From Janthinobacterium lividum (GTDB taxonomy: Bacteria > Pseudomonadota > Gammaproteobacteria > Burkholderiales > Burkholderiaceae_D), in the NCBI RefSeq assembly GCF_011601275.1, contig NZ_JAAOLY010000014.1:1-64000 (forward strand): 64,000 nucleotides of DNA. Reading direction: 5' to 3'. The translations under genes were made by a program, and so were the position numbers. The notes under the pieces were generated by a model. That model was not told the DNA's origin. It ran no database searches and saw only the letters and a list, made by a program, of their open reading frames with translations. This document shows, one piece after another, positions 8,928-17,281 of the stretch; position 1 is the first letter of the stretch, and each line of letters starts with the position of its first letter.

Positions 8928-10424
8928 ATGACCGAACTCGAATTCAAATCGCTGGGCCAGCAAGGCTACAACCGCATCCCCCTGATCGCGGAAGCCTTTG
9001 CCGACCTGGAAACTCCGCTCACGCTGTACCTGAAACTGGCGCAGACCCAGCAAGGCGGCAAGAATACCTTCTTGCTCGAATCCGTCGTCGGCGGCGAACG
9101 CTTCGGCCGCTATTCCTTCATCGGCTTGCCCGCCACGACCGTGTTGCGCAGCTACGGCAGCCACACGGAAATCGTCAAGAACGGCGTCGTGATCGAAGAG
9201 CACGAAGGCAATCCGCTCGACTTCATCGAACAGTACCAGTCGCGCTTCAAGGTGGCCCTGCGCCCCGGCATGCCGCGCTTCTGCGGCGGCCTGGCCGGCT
9301 ACTTCGGCTACGACACCGTGCGCCACATCGAGAAAAAGCTGGCTGGCGGCGCGCCGAAGGATGACCTGAACCTGCCCGACATCCAGCTGATGGTGACGGA
9401 GGAACTGGCCGTCATCGACAACCTGTCCGGTAAACTCTACCTGATCGTCTACGCCGACACGGCGCAGCCCGAGTCGTTCAGCAAAGCGCGCCAGCGCCTG
9501 AAAGACTTGCGCATGATGCTGCGCCGCGGCGTCGATGCGCCCGTTACCAGCGCTTCCGTGCGCACGGAAACCATCCGCGATTTTGCCAAGGAAGACTACC
9601 TGAAGGCCATCGCCAAGGCGCACGAATACGTGATGGCCGGCGACCTGATGCAGGTGCAGATCGGCCAGCGCATCCGCAAACCGTATGTCGATTCGCCGCT
9701 GACCCTGTACCGCGCCCTGCGTTCGCTGAACCCGTCGCCGTATATGTACTTCTATAATTTCGGCGACATGCAGATCATCGGCGCCTCGCCCGAGATTTTG
9801 GTGCGCAACGAGAACACGGCCGACGGCGGCAAGAAGGTCACCCTGCGCCCCATCGCCGGCACGCGTCCGCGCGGCGCCACGCCGGAACGCGACGCTGAAT
9901 TGTCCGCCGAGCTGCTGGCCGATCCGAAAGAGATCGCCGAGCACGTGATGCTGATCGACCTCGCGCGCAACGACATCGGCCGTATCGCCGAAACAGGCAG
10001 CGTCCACGTCACCGACCGCATGGTCATCGAAAAATACTCGCACGTGCAGCACATCGTCTCGAATGTGGAAGGCACCTTGAAGAAAGGCTTGTCCAACCTG
10101 GACGTGCTGCGCGCGACCTTCCCGGCCGGCACCCTGACGGGCGCGCCGAAAGTGCGCGCCATGGAAGTGATCGACGAACTGGAAATCACCAAGCGCGGCA
10201 TCTATGGCGGCGCCTGCGGCTACCTGTCGTTTGGCGGCGAAATGGATGTGGCGATTGCGATTCGCACGGGTGTGATCAAGGACGGCATGCTGTACGTGCA
10301 GGCCGCGGCCGGCATCGTGGCCGACTCGGTCCTCGAAATGGAATGGCAGGAAACCGAAAATAAGGCGCGGGCAGTGCTGCGCGCCGCCGAACAAGTGCAA
10401 GATGGCCTGGATGGGGAGTTTTAA
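8928..10424 (+). CDS. trpE: Anthranilate synthase component I
   Basis: A 498-residue enzyme that makes anthranilate from chorismate, using ammonia delivered by TrpG. The N-terminal LLES element ([20 protein letters not shown]) is the usual Trp feedback-binding site. The chorismate-binding domain holds [55 protein letters not shown] and [22 protein letters not shown]. The start ATG 8928 has GGAGAG upstream and gives the family N-terminus MTELEFKSL; an ATG 14 codons earlier lacks support. It is the first structural gene after the attenuator; trpG follows after one base. Confidence 0.97.
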   Translation: MTELEFKSLGQQGYNRIPLIAEAFADLETPLTLYLKLAQTQQGGKNTFLLESVVGGERFGRYSFIGLPATTVLRSYGSHTEIVKNGVVIEEHEGNPLDFIEQYQSRFKVALRPGMPRFCGGLAGYFGYDTVRHIEKKLAGGAPKDDLNLPDIQLMVTEELAVIDNLSGKLYLIVYADTAQPESFSKARQRLKDLRMMLRRGVDAPVTSASVRTETIRDFAKEDYLKAIAKAHEYVMAGDLMQVQIGQRIRKPYVDSPLTLYRALRSLNPSPYMYFYNFGDMQIIGASPEILVRNENTADGGKKVTLRPIAGTRPRGATPERDAELSAELLADPKEIAEHVMLIDLARNDIGRIAETGSVHVTDRMVIEKYSHVQHIVSNVEGTLKKGLSNLDVLRATFPAGTLTGAPKVRAMEVIDELEITKRGIYGGACGYLSFGGEMDVAIAIRTGVIKDGMLYVQAAAGIVADSVLEMEWQETENKARAVLRAAEQVQDGLDGEF

Positions 10425-10425
10425 G

Positions 10426-10989
10426 ATGCTGCTAATGATCGACAACTACGACTCCTTCACCTACAACATCGTGCAGTATTTCGGTGAACTGGGCGAAGAC
10501 GTGCGGGTCTACCGCAACGATGAAATCACGATCGAACAGATCGAGGCGCTGAACCCGGACCGCATCTGCATCTCGCCCGGCCCGAAAGCGCCGGCACAGG
10601 CAGGCATTTCGGTGGCAGTGCTCAAACACTTCGCCGGCAAGAAGCCGATATTGGGTGTGTGCCTGGGCCACCAGGCCATCGGCGAAGCGTTTGGAGGTAA
10701 AGTCATACGCGCCAAGCAAGTCATGCATGGCAAGACTTCCCTCATCGCACATACGGGCGTGGGCGTTTTCAAAGGCTTGCCCAGCCCCTTCACAGTGATC
10801 CGCTACCACTCTTTGGCGATCGAACGCGCCTCGCTGCCTTCCTGCCTGGAAGTGACAGCGTGGACGGACGACGGCGAAATCATGGGCGTGCGCCACCGGG
10901 AATACGATATCGAGGGGGTACAGTTCCACCCCGAATCGATCCTCTCGGAACACGGCCACGCCCTGCTGAAGAATTTTCTCGAGCGCTGA
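10426..10989 (+). CDS. trpG: Anthranilate synthase component II (glutamine amidotransferase)
   Basis: A 187-residue class I glutamine amidotransferase that releases ammonia for Trp[17 protein letters not shown] at the N-terminus, [12 protein letters not shown], the nucleophile Cys in [17 protein letters not shown] and the His-Glu pair in [10 protein letters not shown] complete the triad. The start ATG 10426 lies two bases after the trpE stop; GGGGAG inside the end of trpE serves as its ribosome-binding site. Such enzymes can also serve PabB, but its place between trpE and trpD favours tryptophan. Confidence 0.97.
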   Translation: MLLMIDNYDSFTYNIVQYFGELGEDVRVYRNDEITIEQIEALNPDRICISPGPKAPAQAGISVAVLKHFAGKKPILGVCLGHQAIGEAFGGKVIRAKQVMHGKTSLIAHTGVGVFKGLPSPFTVIRYHSLAIERASLPSCLEVTAWTDDGEIMGVRHREYDIEGVQFHPESILSEHGHALLKNFLER

Positions 10990-11054
10990 TCCCATGCGCA
11001 CGCCCCGGCGTGCCATCAGTGTCCTCCTGCGCCATCATTGAAGAAGGAAGCATC

Positions 11055-12098
11055 ATGCCGATCACCCCACAAGAAGCCCTGCTGCGCTGCATCGAACACC
11101 GCGAGATCTTTCACGACGAAATGCTGTACCTGTTCCGCCAGATCATGTCCGGCGAAATGTCCCCCACCATGATCGCGGCCCTCACCATGGGCTTGCGCGT
11201 GAAAAAGGAAACCATCGGCGAAATCGCCGCCGCCGCGCAAGTGATGCGCGAGTTTTCCACCAAGGTGCCCATGGCCGACACCACCAACCTGCTCGACATC
11301 GTCGGCACGGGCGGCGACGGCGCGCACACGTTTAACATTTCTACCGCCTCGATGTTCGTGGCGGCGGCCGCCGGCGCGCGCGTGGCCAAGCATGGCGGAC
11401 GCAGCGTCTCGTCCTCGTCCGGCAGCGCCGACGTACTGGACTCTTTGGGCGTCAACATCAACCTGCAGCCCGAGCAGATCGCCCAGTCGATCGCGCAAAC
11501 GGGCATCGGCTTCATGTACGCGCCGAACCACCATGCGGCCATGAAGCATGCGGCGCCCGTGCGCCGCGAACTGGGCGTGCGCACGATTTTCAATATCCTC
11601 GGCCCGCTGACGAATCCCGCCGGTGCGCCGAACATTCTGATGGGCGTGTTCCACGCCGACCTGGTCGGCATCCAGGTGCGCGTGCTGCAACGCCTGGGCG
11701 CGCAGCACGCCATCGTCGTGTATGGCCGCGACAATATGGATGAAGTGTCGCTGGGTGCGGCCACCATGGTCGGTGAACTGGTCAACGGCGAAATCCGCGA
11801 ATATGAAATCCATCCGGAAGACTTCGGCATGTCGATGATCGCCAGCCGCAACCTGAAGGTGGCCGATTCCGTCGAATCGAAAGCCAAGATGATGGAAGCG
11901 CTGCGCGGCGAGCCTGGAGCCGCCGCCGACATCGTCGCCCTGAACGCGGGCACGGCGCTGTACGCAGCCGGCGTGGCCAGCTCGATCGAAGACGGCCTGG
12001 CGCGCGCACGCACCGCCGTCAGCTCGGGCGCCGCGCTGGCGAAACTCGACCAATTCGTGCAGGTGACGCAGCAGCTGGGCACCCCGGCGCAAGCGTAA
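11055..12098 (+). CDS. trpD: Anthranilate phosphoribosyltransferase
   Basis: A 347-residue enzyme that joins anthranilate to PRPP. The PRPP site [16 protein letters not shown], the [17 protein letters not shown] segment, [31 protein letters not shown] and the Mg-binding DEVSLG are all present. GAAGGAAG lies upstream of ATG 11055, which gives the standard N-terminus [10 protein letters not shown] 65 bp gap separates it from trpG; no separate promoter is evident. Confidence 0.97.
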   Translation: MPITPQEALLRCIEHREIFHDEMLYLFRQIMSGEMSPTMIAALTMGLRVKKETIGEIAAAAQVMREFSTKVPMADTTNLLDIVGTGGDGAHTFNISTASMFVAAAAGARVAKHGGRSVSSSSGSADVLDSLGVNINLQPEQIAQSIAQTGIGFMYAPNHHAAMKHAAPVRRELGVRTIFNILGPLTNPAGAPNILMGVFHADLVGIQVRVLQRLGAQHAIVVYGRDNMDEVSLGAATMVGELVNGEIREYEIHPEDFGMSMIASRNLKVADSVESKAKMMEALRGEPGAAADIVALNAGTALYAAGVASSIEDGLARARTAVSSGAALAKLDQFVQVTQQLGTPAQA

Positions 12099-12132
12099 GT
12101 TCCCCGCCCTCCTTTATAGAATAGCGACCATC

Positions 12133-12933
12133 ATGTCCGACATACTCGATAAAATCCTGGCCGTAAAAGCCGATGAAGTGGCCAAGGCCAAAGCACGCCG
12201 CAGCCTGGCCAGCCTGCGCGGCGACGTGGAAAGCGACAGCGACCTGCGCGCCGGCCTGCGCGGTTTTGAAGCGAGCCTGCGCCAGCACATCGCCGCCGGC
12301 AAGCCCGGCATCATCGCCGAAGTCAAAAAAGCGTCGCCGTCGAAAGGCGTGATCCGCGCCGACTTCCGCCCGTCTGATATCGCCGCCAGCTATGCCCAGC
12401 ACGGCGCGGCATGCCTGTCCGTTCTGACGGACGAGCAGTTCTTCCAGGGCAGCGTGGCGTATCTGCAGCAGGCGCGCGCCGCCTGCGCCATCCCCGTGCT
12501 GCGCAAGGATTTCATGGTCGACATGTACCAGATCTATGAAGCGCGCGCCATGGGCGCCGACTGCATCCTGCTGATCGTCGCGGCGCTCGACCATGGCCTG
12601 ATGGCCGAGATGGAAGCGTGCGCCCACGAACTGGGCATGGGCGTGCTGATCGAAAGCCACGACGGCGAAGAACTGACGGCGGCGCTCAAGCTAAAGAGCG
12701 CGCTGATCGGCATCAACAACCGCAACCTGCGCACGTTCGAAACGTCGCTGGAAACGACACTCGGCCTGCTGCCGCGCATCCCGCAAGACAAATTGATCAT
12801 CACGGAATCGGGCATCCATACCACGGCCGACGTGCAACGCATGCGCGATGCGCACATCCACAGCTTCCTCGTGGGCGAAGCGTTCATGCGCGCGCCAGAC
12901 CCCGGCGTGGAACTGGAACGCCTGTTCAGTTAA
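12133..12933 (+). CDS. trpC: Indole-3-glycerol phosphate synthase
   Basis: A 266-residue TIM barrel that closes the indole ring from CdRP. Family motifs: [16 protein letters not shown] (active-site Lys), [46 protein letters not shown] and [11 protein letters not shown]. It is a stand-alone enzyme, without a fused TrpF. trpF, trpB and trpA are not in this cluster, so the pathway is split, as in many betaproteobacteria. It is the last biosynthetic gene before a lipoprotein gene 20 bp downstream. Confidence 0.97.
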   Translation: MSDILDKILAVKADEVAKAKARRSLASLRGDVESDSDLRAGLRGFEASLRQHIAAGKPGIIAEVKKASPSKGVIRADFRPSDIAASYAQHGAACLSVLTDEQFFQGSVAYLQQARAACAIPVLRKDFMVDMYQIYEARAMGADCILLIVAALDHGLMAEMEACAHELGMGVLIESHDGEELTAALKLKSALIGINNRNLRTFETSLETTLGLLPRIPQDKLIITESGIHTTADVQRMRDAHIHSFLVGEAFMRAPDPGVELERLFS

Positions 12934-12953
12934 ACCATGGTAGGCTGGCAGCC

Positions 12954-13418
12954 ATGAGACACGCAATCACCGTCCTTGCCGCCGCCAGCCTGCTGGCCGC
13001 CTGCCAAAATACGCCCCCGCCAGCGCTGAACACGCCCACGTCGACGCCCCCTCGCACGCCGGCCGCGATACAGCTGGCCGCCAGCATCGACGCCTATAAG
13101 TCGCTGGTGGCGCAGCAGATCATGGCGGCCAATGGGGAATACATATTCAGCGGGCGCCTGCCGCCCATGCTGCCGGCCATCGTCGTGCTCGACCTGAGCG
13201 TGGGACCCGACGGCGAACTGAAAAGCGTGCACGTGCACCGTTCGCGCGACAGCGACGCCTCGGCCGCGGCGCTGGCCGCCGTGCGACGCGTGCCAGTGTT
13301 CTTTCCGCCAGCGGCACACCTGATGCGCCGCCACGCCCGGACCTTCGATTTTTCCGAAACCTTCCTGTTCAACGACCAGTACCGCTTCCAGCTGCGGACA
13401 TTGTCCGGTCCTCAGTAA
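12954..13418 (+). CDS. Lipoprotein with TonB C-terminal-like domain
   Basis: A 154-residue protein with a short lipoprotein signal ending LLAAC (Cys near residue 17), a Pro/Thr-rich linker (residues 20-43) and a domain reading PAIVVLDLSVGPDGELKSV, then SDASAAALAAVRRVPVFFPP. This is the pattern of TonB_C/TonB-like energy-transducer domains (strand, GxV, ALxAVR, PFPP). There is no transmembrane anchor or Pro-rich spacer of TonB length. It starts 20 bp after trpC and is probably co-transcribed. Its 3' end overlaps the convergent diguanylate cyclase gene by 50 bp. Function is unknown; a TonB-related envelope role is inferred from fold only. Confidence 0.75.
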   Translation: MRHAITVLAAASLLAACQNTPPPALNTPTSTPPRTPAAIQLAASIDAYKSLVAQQIMAANGEYIFSGRLPPMLPAIVVLDLSVGPDGELKSVHVHRSRDSDASAAALAAVRRVPVFFPPAAHLMRRHARTFDFSETFLFNDQYRFQLRTLSGPQ

Positions 13419-14565
13419 ACACGCAAGCATCGAATTCGATGCGGTCGCGTCCCCGTTCCTTGGCCAGGTACAGGGCCGCATCGGCGCGCGACAGCAGCTG
13501 TTCCAGCCCTTCCACCATCGATGCCTGGCAAGCGACGCCGATGCTGACCGTACACGGTGGCAGCCGACTGGGCTCGTGCAGCAAGGCGCGGATGCGTTCG
13601 GCCACGCCCAGCGCGTTATGCGCCGGCATGTCCGGCATCAGCACGACGAACTCCTCGCCGCCAAAACGCGCCACGCAATCCGATTCACGCAAGGCGCCCT
13701 TGATAACGGTGGCCACGTGCGCCAGCACCTGGTCGCCCACTGCGTGGCCGTAGCGGTCATTGATCAATTTAAAGTAATCGAGGTCGATGCTGAGCAGTGT
13801 CAATGGCAAACGGCGCCGCCGCAGATTGCCTAGCTCTCGCGCATAGGCGTCGCCAAAGCCGCGCCGGTTCAGCACTTGCGTCAGCGGATCGTGGGTCGAA
13901 CGGCGCTCCAGTATCTGCTGCAGGCGCCGCGTCGCCACCGTCATGAAGCCCACCGTCAGCAGCAGCGCCATGAAATTGGCGACCGCCAGATAGATGCCGG
14001 CCGGCGTGCCAGCCACCGCCAAATTCACGCTGGCGCCGCCATGCAGCAGGGCCGATACGCCGCGCACCAGCACCACGACAGCTTGCATCAGCATCAGCGC
14101 GCCAAAGAAAAAACTCGAGAAATGGCGTTCGCCATGGCGCCACACCAGTTGCACCTGGCGCGCATAAAACAGGAAGACCAGCAGGGAAAAGACCGCCACG
14201 CGCGCCGAGAAATCGGGGCGCGCCAGCAGCCACCAGCTATTGCCGGCGATGGCCAGGCCGAGTATCAGCAGATAGGCGCGGCGGCTGGGCGCCAGGCCGA
14301 AGAATTTCTCCGTGCCCAGCATCGACAGGCCGATGCCGGCCACCAGCGCCGCATTGGCCGCGATCATCGACAATGCCGGCGGCAGCACTTCGCGTGTGCC
14401 GAACAGCAGGGACGCGCACACCAGCAACAGCAAACCGGCCGCCCAATGTCCCAGTCCATGCACTTCGCGCCGGAAACTGCGATACACCGAAAACATGACG
14501 ATGCTCATGGCCCCGCACATCAGGGTCGTCATCAGCATGATGGTTCGGGGATCGAGGGTTTCCAC
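13369..14565 (-). CDS. Membrane-bound diguanylate cyclase (GGDEF)
   Basis: A 398-residue protein. Six or seven hydrophobic helices span residues 8-210 and form a membrane sensor without a recognised name. A GGDEF domain follows (about 220-375): DPLTQVLNRRGF, DLDYFKLINDRYGH and GGEEF at 302-306, so c-di-GMP synthesis is expected. RESD at 293-296, five residues before GGEEF, is a complete RxxD inhibitory site, so product feedback is likely. There is no EAL domain. Its 3' end overlaps the TonB_C-like lipoprotein gene on the other strand by 50 bp. Confidence 0.92.
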   Translation of the reverse strand: METLDPRTIMLMTTLMCGAMSIVMFSVYRSFRREVHGLGHWAAGLLLLVCASLLFGTREVLPPALSMIAANAALVAGIGLSMLGTEKFFGLAPSRRAYLLILGLAIAGNSWWLLARPDFSARVAVFSLLVFLFYARQVQLVWRHGERHFSSFFFGALMLMQAVVVLVRGVSALLHGGASVNLAVAGTPAGIYLAVANFMALLLTVGFMTVATRRLQQILERRSTHDPLTQVLNRRGFGDAYARELGNLRRRRLPLTLLSIDLDYFKLINDRYGHAVGDQVLAHVATVIKGALRESDCVARFGGEEFVVLMPDMPAHNALGVAERIRALLHEPSRLPPCTVSIGVACQASMVEGLEQLLSRADAALYLAKERGRDRIEFDACVFTEDRTMSAAGSGTGR

Positions 14566-14701
14566 GTTGGGCGCGACCTAAAAGAATCAGTTCGGCAATT
14601 TTAGTTTAGTTAAAGAAAAATTAGTTCATTTGCAGTAAATATGATGGCAAGCCGCGAGTGCCGGCGGATGAATTGCATTGAAAAGTTACCGCATGAAATA
14701 C

Positions 14702-14730
14702 AAAACCGGCCAGTGACGGCCGGTTTTCTG
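14702..14730 (-). terminator. Intrinsic terminator after the M61 peptidase gene
   Basis: AAAACCGGCC (14702-14711), loop AGTGAC, GGCCGGTTTT (14718-14727): a 10 bp perfect stem flanked by A and T runs, so it can work in both directions. It lies 22 bp after the M61 stop on the minus strand and insulates the downstream diguanylate cyclase gene. Confidence 0.85.
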
Positions 14731-14751
14731 TCTTACCGCATGACGAACAGC

Positions 14752-16632
14752 TTATACGGCGCTAGGACGCTTCGGCCCCGTGGCTTTCTTTGGCGCCGGC
14801 AGCAGGGCCAGACTGACGCCGGGCACGCGGTCGCCCTGCAGCACGGCGGCAAATGTCATCAGCTCGTCGCGGCGGAAGGCGTGGACCGCCACCTTGGCGC
14901 CGACGGCGTAACGGCCCAGCAAGGTGTCCAGGTTGCTGCCCGTCACGCGCAAGCCATCGACGGCCACCAGCACGTCGCCCGCCGACAGGCCGGCCACGTG
15001 GGCGGCGCCGCCCTGGTGCACCTGCGCCAGTTTGGCATCGTTGCCGTCGCGGCCCAGGTTGACGTCCAGGCTGGCTTTTTCGGCCTTGCGCGCGTCGCTG
15101 TATTTCACGCCGAACGGCGCCAGCAGGCGCGCCAGCGGCACGTCGTCCGTGCCGCGGATGTAGCGTTCGAAGAACGGCTTCATACGCGTGCCGGAGACTT
15201 CATCTAACAGGGCTTCGACTTCGGCCGGCGTCACGCCGCGCGCTTTACCCTTGTAGAAATCGCGGCCATAGCGCTGCCACAGCGCCTGCATCACGTCGTC
15301 CAGCGATTTCTCGCCATTCGTCTTCGTGCGGATCGTCAGGTCGAAGGCCAGCGCGATCAGCGAACCCTTGGTGTAGTAGCTGACGATGGCGTTCGGCGCG
15401 TTTTCATCCTGGCGGTAGTACTTGCCCCAGGCGTCGAAGCTGGAATCGGCCACGCTTTGCTTGGTGCGGCCGCTGCCGCGCAAGACGCTGTTGACGGTTT
15501 TTCCGAGCAGCTTGAAATAGGCCGCCTCGTCGATCAGGCCCGCGCGCACCAGCATCAGGTCGTCGTAATAGCTGGTGAAGCCTTCGAACAGCCACAGCAG
15601 CGGCGAATAGCTTTCCGCCTGCAGGTCGTACGGCGCAAAGGCGGCCGGCTTGATGCGCTTGACGTTCCAGGTGTGGAAGTACTCGTGGCTGCACAAGCCC
15701 AGGAATTTCAGGTAGCCGTCAGCGATCTCGGTGCTGGTGGACGCCGTCGTCGGCAAGTCGGCGCGCGCGCAGATCAGCGCCGTCGAAGCACGGTGTTCGA
15801 GGCCGCCGTAGCCATCGCCGACGGCCATGGTCATGAACACATAGCGGTCCATCGGCGCTTTCTTTGTCTTCGGCTCGAAGAAGGCGATCTGCGTTTCGCA
15901 GATGGCTTTCAGGTCGCGGCACAGACGGTCCAGGTCCAGGTTCGGCACCTTGCCCGTGACGACGATATCGTGCGGCACGCCATGCGCGGTGAAGGTGGCC
16001 AGCGCGAAGTCGCCCATCTCCACCGGGTGGTCGATCAGCTCATCGTAGTTGGCCGCCTGGTAGCTGCCGAAGCCATAGCGCTTCGCCTTGAGTTCCGGCA
16101 GGGTGGTGGCCACTCGCCAGGTCTTGCAGGCCGCATCCTTCGGCTGCACGATGTGCACTTCATGGGCGTCGGATTCCTGGCCCAGCACGCGCAGGAACAC
16201 GCTAGTGCCGTTGAAGAAGCCGTGATTCTGGTCCAGGTGGGCGGCGCGCACGGACAAATCCCACGCATACACGTCGTATTCGACCACCAACGGGCCCTTG
16301 CACGGCGCGGCTTGCCACGAATGCTTGTCCAGCTTGGTCAGCGCCACGGCCTTGCCTTCGGATTCGGCGCGGATGCTGACGATGTTGCGCGAAAATTCGC
16401 GGATCATGTAGCTGCCCGGGATCCAGGCCGGCAAGGACAATACCTGGCCGATGGCGGCCGGCGACTTGACCGTCAACGTCACCTTGAACATGTGGCCTGC
16501 CAGGTCCGCTGCGGCGATGCTGTAGATGATGCCGGCGGCCGGTGCGGCTTTCGCCTTGGTTTTCGCTGCGGCTTTGCTTATGGCATTGCCGGAGGCTTTT
16601 GCGGTGATTTTTTTAATCGGTGCTTTCTTCAT
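14752..16632 (-). CDS. M61 family metallopeptidase with PDZ domain
   Basis: A 626-residue protease related to glycyl aminopeptidases. The zinc site is HEYFHTWN (H316, E317, H320), with the third ligand probably E350 in LFEGFTSYYDDL. The N-terminal beta domain holds SLPAWIPGSYMIREFSRNI. A C-terminal PDZ domain covers about residues 505-600 (HVAGLSAGDVLVAVDGLRV). The first 33 residues are unusual: a Lys/Ala-rich, histone-H1-like tract instead of a signal peptide, so the protein may be cytoplasmic. AGGAAAAC precedes the ATG. The MocA-like gene ends 28 bp upstream, so it may be read through from the molybdenum hydroxylase cluster. Confidence 0.92.
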   Translation of the reverse strand: MKKAPIKKITAKASGNAISKAAAKTKAKAAPAAGIIYSIAAADLAGHMFKVTLTVKSPAAIGQVLSLPAWIPGSYMIREFSRNIVSIRAESEGKAVALTKLDKHSWQAAPCKGPLVVEYDVYAWDLSVRAAHLDQNHGFFNGTSVFLRVLGQESDAHEVHIVQPKDAACKTWRVATTLPELKAKRYGFGSYQAANYDELIDHPVEMGDFALATFTAHGVPHDIVVTGKVPNLDLDRLCRDLKAICETQIAFFEPKTKKAPMDRYVFMTMAVGDGYGGLEHRASTALICARADLPTTASTSTEIADGYLKFLGLCSHEYFHTWNVKRIKPAAFAPYDLQAESYSPLLWLFEGFTSYYDDLMLVRAGLIDEAAYFKLLGKTVNSVLRGSGRTKQSVADSSFDAWGKYYRQDENAPNAIVSYYTKGSLIALAFDLTIRTKTNGEKSLDDVMQALWQRYGRDFYKGKARGVTPAEVEALLDEVSGTRMKPFFERYIRGTDDVPLARLLAPFGVKYSDARKAEKASLDVNLGRDGNDAKLAQVHQGGAAHVAGLSAGDVLVAVDGLRVTGSNLDTLLGRYAVGAKVAVHAFRRDELMTFAAVLQGDRVPGVSLALLPAPKKATGPKRPSAV

Positions 16633-16659
16633 GTTTTCCTCGTGTCTGGCATGGATGTT

Positions 16660-17268
16660 CTACAATCGCCCGGGCGCGCCATGCACCGGCGACAAATCGT
16701 CAGGTGTATCAATATCGCGCAAGATGCCGCCGTCGTCCACTGTCACTTCGCATACGACATGGCTGTTGACGATGCTGCGCGCGCCCTGGTCGCCATCGAG
16801 CGCCAGCAGCAGCGGCAAGTGGAAGGCGCTGAACGCGACAGGATTGCCCCGCCGTCCCTGGAACACGGGCACGGCGATGCGCGCGCCATCGTCTATGGCT
16901 TGCGACAAGGCGGCGATTGTAGCCGCTTCCACGAAAGGCATGTCGCCCAGGGCGATCAGCCAGCCCGGCGCGCCGCGCACGTAATCGATGGCGCAGGTGA
17001 GCGAGGCGGCCATGCCCGTGTCGGCATCATGGCAGACGCGCACTTCGCAGCCCAGCGCACCGAGCACGCGCGCCACCTGCGTGTCGTCGGCGCGCACCAC
17101 GGCCAGCACGCGCGGCAAGGCCGCCAGCATGCTCTTTGCCGCCGCCACGACCACCGGCAAGCCCGCATGCGGGCCCTCGGCCAGTGGCTGCAATAATTTG
17201 TTCTGTACGCCGGAAGGGTCGAACCTGCGCCCCCTTCCGGCTGCCAGCAAGATGCCGACCGTACTCAA
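16660..17268 (-). CDS. MocA-type nucleotidyltransferase (molybdenum cofactor cytidylyltransferase-like)
   Basis: A 202-residue NTP-transferase. The start MSTVGILLAAGRGRRFDPSGVQNKLLQPL is the sugar-nucleotide-transferase signature; ALGDMPFVEAATI holds the metal-binding Asp; the Gly-Asn-Pro-Val of RRGNPVAFS is typical of MobA/MocA proteins. MocA adds CMP to the molybdopterin cofactor of xanthine-oxidase-type enzymes. Its place 13 bp after the Mo-binding subunit gene fits the job of preparing cofactor for that enzyme. Confidence 0.85.
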   Translation of the reverse strand: MSTVGILLAAGRGRRFDPSGVQNKLLQPLAEGPHAGLPVVVAAAKSMLAALPRVLAVVRADDTQVARVLGALGCEVRVCHDADTGMAASLTCAIDYVRGAPGWLIALGDMPFVEAATIAALSQAIDDGARIAVPVFQGRRGNPVAFSAFHLPLLLALDGDQGARSIVNSHVVCEVTVDDGGILRDIDTPDDLSPVHGAPGRL

Positions 17269-17281
17269 AAAACCGCTACCG

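Noticed and set aside
15457-17196. Open frame of 579 codons on the plus strand
   Set aside because: Antisense to the M61 peptidase and MocA-like genes; translation is low-complexity.
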